From: Candidatus Krumholzibacteriia bacterium
Lineage (GTDB): Bacteria; Krumholzibacteriota; Krumholzibacteriia; LZORAL124-64-63
Reading direction: 5' to 3'
Assembly (NCBI GenBank): GCA_030643455.1
Contig: DAOWLV010000129.1
Coordinates: 1-7,927 of the forward strand
DNA length: 7,927 bases
Under the pieces are notes generated by a model. That model saw only the letters and a program-made list of their open reading frames with translations. It searched no databases and was not told the DNA's origin. Both the position numbers and the translations under genes were made by a program. Position 1 is the first letter of the stretch; every line of letters begins with the position of its first letter. Below are positions 5,690 to 7,927 of the stretch, one piece after another.

Positions 5690-6857
5690 TGAGATTGGAT
5701 TAAAGGACTGGTTATCAGGGCGCCGAATCACCCTGGCAGCTATTGTCCTGGTCCTTTTGTGTTCGGCAGCTGCCTTCGCCCAGGATTCCGCCACCACCGA
5801 AAAACTGGATGAAGAACTGGCCGCCGCCGCATCCCCCGACACGGTGGAAATCCCCAAGGGCAGTACGGTGATCCTGCCGGTCATCGGCTACACTCCGGAC
5901 ACCAGCCTGATGCTTGGCGCGGCTGCCATCAGGTTTTTCTATCTCGACGAACCGGGCCTGGAAACCCGCCCTTCGACTTTTTCACCGACCTTCATCTACA
6001 CCCTGAAAAGCCAGATCATGGTTTTCATGGGTACTGACCTGAACTGGGATGAAGGACGTTCCCACGCAGGGATATTCCCCAACTACATCAAGTTTCCGGA
6101 CCAGTACTACGGCATCGGCAGGGATGTCAGCCTTGACGACCAGGAAGACTACACTCCCGAACAGATCAACCTGGAATTGAAATATGACCGGGAGATCCTG
6201 GGTCATCTCAGGCCAGGTCTGTATTACCGTGTCCAGCGTCATCGGCTGATCAAGGTGGATCCTGACGGGGAACTGGCCAGCGGTTCGGTCGACGGGGTCG
6301 AAAATTCCCTTGTCTCCCTGCCGGGGTTAAGTCTGGCCTGGGATACACGGGACAACCTGTGGTCCCCCTCGCGCGGTTTGAACCTGCAGGTGATTGCAAG
6401 GACATCCAGCGGAACCTTCGGCAGTGATTACGATTTCAACCAGTTCATTACCGATTTTCGGGGTTATCTCACCCTGGGTAAAAATTCGGTACTTGCCGGC
6501 CAGTTGTTGGGTACCGGCGTGGATGGCGACCCTCCCTTTTTCTCCCTTCCACTCCTGGGTGGGGAAGAGGGTTTGCGCGGCTACCGGGGTGGATTGTTTC
6601 GCGACAAGACCCGCGCTCTGGGCCGCCTCGAGTACCGGCGTGACCGGATCATGGGACGGTTCGGCGGCGTGTTGTTCGCCGGGATAGGCGATGTGGCGCC
6701 CGCCGTGGGCAAGCTGACCCTGGCGGGAAACCTGTGGTCGGCCGGCTTCGGAGTTCGTTACCTCTGGGATGAGGCCGAAAAATTGAAGATCCGTCTGGAT
6801 TTCGGGTGGGGAAACGGGGACTCAGGATTTTACCTGACACTGGGTGAAGCGTTCTAG
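5685..6857 (+). CDS. Omp85/BamA-type outer-membrane barrel protein without POTRA domains
   Basis: The product is a 390-residue outer-membrane protein built from the C-terminal barrel of the Omp85 superfamily (surface antigen D15/BamA/TamA type). A signal peptide (core about 16-28, cleavage AFA-Q at 32/33) is followed by a short acidic linker and then the barrel. Family marks are DTRDNLWSPSRG at 220-231 and GGEEGLRGYRGG at 292-303. The latter contains the RGY form of the conserved (V/L)RG(F/Y) loop-6 motif. A C-terminal Phe matches the outer-membrane insertion signal. Normal BamA or TamA proteins carry several N-terminal POTRA domains of about 75 residues; there is no room for one here. The start at 5685 is chosen for its GAGGAGGG 5 nt upstream and the immediate signal peptide; in-frame ATGs at 5622 and 5640 would add non-signal residues. 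It is followed after 16 nt by a secreted TPR metalloprotease gene. Substrate and function are unknown. Confidence 0.88.
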   Translation: MFEIGLKDWLSGRRITLAAIVLVLLCSAAAFAQDSATTEKLDEELAAAASPDTVEIPKGSTVILPVIGYTPDTSLMLGAAAIRFFYLDEPGLETRPSTFSPTFIYTLKSQIMVFMGTDLNWDEGRSHAGIFPNYIKFPDQYYGIGRDVSLDDQEDYTPEQINLELKYDREILGHLRPGLYYRVQRHRLIKVDPDGELASGSVDGVENSLVSLPGLSLAWDTRDNLWSPSRGLNLQVIARTSSGTFGSDYDFNQFITDFRGYLTLGKNSVLAGQLLGTGVDGDPPFFSLPLLGGEEGLRGYRGGLFRDKTRALGRLEYRRDRIMGRFGGVLFAGIGDVAPAVGKLTLAGNLWSAGFGVRYLWDEAEKLKIRLDFGWGNGDSGFYLTLGEAF

Positions 6858-6873
6858 ATCGAAGGTGTATGGG

Positions 6874-7927
6874 ATGAAATTCCCGATTGTATTTGCTCTT
6901 TTGATGACCGCAGCGGCGGCCCTGGCCCAAACCGGATCCGCGGACCGTCTGTGGGGCCTCTACAAGGAGGGCCGTTTCGAGGATGTGGTCCGCGAGGGCA
7001 AGGTGGAGCTGGCCACTGGAACACCAACGGCGCAATTGAACCTGGCGGTGGGCAGGGCCCTGGTGGACCTGGGTAAATTTGGAGAGGGGTTGCCATACCT
7101 GGAGCAGGCGGCCCGGGGTGATCCCGCAAAGACCTGGATCTACGCCTGGGCCCAAGGATACCTGGGCACCGGCCAATATCGCCTCGGCAACTTCCAGAAG
7201 GCGCGGGCCGCGCTCATCAAGGCGCGCGATTGCGCAGCCACACCGAATGCGACCCGCTACGCGGTGAACAACCTCAGGATCCTGGGCCTGGCCGAGTCCT
7301 ACGATGACTGGACGACTTTCACGACGGAACACTTCGCCTTCCACTATTCATCCAAACTGGCCGGTTTCGATGGGGTGACCTTCGCCCGCACCCATGAGGC
7401 GGCCTATTCAAAAATTACAGCATGGTTCAGGGGAGGGCCGACCACACCCATCCGGTTTTTCGTCTGGAGGGACAAGGACGAAGCCCTGATCGCCAGTATG
7501 CCGCCCCTGGGTTTCGCCCGGCCGGAGTTGAACCTCGTTCATGCACGGGCAGAACAGACCGTCGGCCATGAGATGACCCACGTGATATCCCATCACGCCA
7601 TGCATGCCGAACATGTGACCGGCCTGATCAACGAGGGTATTTCGGTCTACCATGACCAGACCGGACGCGACCAGTTGGCCCTGGCCCGGGAAGCGCTCGC
7701 AGATGCGCCGGAGTTATCGATTCAGGTCGAGTTGGCCGCCCTCTGGGAGGATTGGAGCCTGCTGCCGGTGGACGTTTCATATCCGGTCGGCGGAGCTTGG
7801 GTGAAGGTGCTGATCGACAAGGGCGGTAAGGAGAAGTTCCTGGAATTCTACCGGGATCAGCGGCTGGCCAACGCACGCCAGGTGTACGGGTCGGATCTGC
7901 AGGAGTGGATGGATGAATTTTCCGCTG
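6874..7927 (+). CDS. Secreted TPR-containing gluzincin-type metalloprotease, 3' end missing
   Basis: This open frame of 351 codons runs off the right edge. It starts with a short signal peptide (MKFPIVFALLMTAAAALAQ; cleavage ALA-Q at about 18/19). Residues about 24-140 form helical TPR-like repeats, for example LWGLYKEGRFEDVV, LNLAVGRALVDLGKF and YLGTGQYRLGNFQKARAAL. A second domain begins near FTTEHFAFHY (149-158). It carries the zinc site HEMTH (232-236), with the probable third ligand Glu254 in LINEGISVYH. This is the HExxH...E arrangement of gluzincins, closest in layout to the peptidase MA-like family. All three predicted zinc ligands and the catalytic Glu233 are present, so activity is plausible. 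AAGG (6862-6865) lies 8 nt before the ATG. The 16-nt gap after the Omp85 barrel gene implies one transcript and perhaps a shared envelope task, but the substrate cannot be inferred. Confidence 0.85.
   Translation, partial: MKFPIVFALLMTAAAALAQTGSADRLWGLYKEGRFEDVVREGKVELATGTPTAQLNLAVGRALVDLGKFGEGLPYLEQAARGDPAKTWIYAWAQGYLGTGQYRLGNFQKARAALIKARDCAATPNATRYAVNNLRILGLAESYDDWTTFTTEHFAFHYSSKLAGFDGVTFARTHEAAYSKITAWFRGGPTTPIRFFVWRDKDEALIASMPPLGFARPELNLVHARAEQTVGHEMTHVISHHAMHAEHVTGLINEGISVYHDQTGRDQLALAREALADAPELSIQVELAALWEDWSLLPVDVSYPVGGAWVKVLIDKGGKEKFLEFYRDQRLANARQVYGSDLQEWMDEFSA

Overview
The window comes from a diderm (Gram-negative type) bacterium. It encodes two outer-membrane beta-barrel proteins with signal peptides, an inner-membrane apolipoprotein N-acyltransferase-like enzyme and a periplasmic molybdate-binding protein. 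Codon third positions are GC-rich and the genes are tightly packed. I cannot assign a phylum from sequence alone. Gene content is compatible with Proteobacteria and with several environmental diderm candidate phyla. I saw no rRNA, tRNA, CRISPR array, transposase or phage gene.

Left part, minus strand (1-1984): a molybdate ABC transporter operon reads leftwards as modA, modB, modC, and modC runs off the window. Upstream of modA lie two very short overlapping frames, 52 and 44 codons. Together they look like the two ends of a PepSY-TM membrane protein with the central periplasmic domain missing and the frame shifted at the join. All five frames are chained by overlaps of 14, 4, 1 and 4 nt, so the fragments may act as a translated leader for modA.

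Middle (1985-3360): a 130-nt divergent intergenic region separates that operon from a plus-strand regulator with seven predicted membrane helices and a C-terminal AraC-type DNA-binding domain. The regulator is followed by a perfect 10-bp hairpin and a second, terminator-like hairpin.

Right part, plus strand (3440-7927): four envelope genes follow one another. They are a small secreted beta-barrel protein, an Lnt-like membrane carbon-nitrogen hydrolase, a POTRA-less Omp85/BamA-type barrel, and a secreted TPR protein with a gluzincin metalloprotease motif that runs off the right edge. The last two are only 16 nt apart and are almost certainly co-transcribed. The gaps before the Lnt-like gene (152 nt) and before the Omp85 barrel (77 nt) hold structured sequence that may control translation. 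The four look like an envelope-biogenesis or envelope-processing cluster, but no common pathway can be proven from this sequence.

The points most worth checking are the split PepSY-TM remnant coupled to modABC, the Lnt-like enzyme with conservative changes at usually invariant residues, and the Omp85 barrel/TPR-metalloprotease pair.
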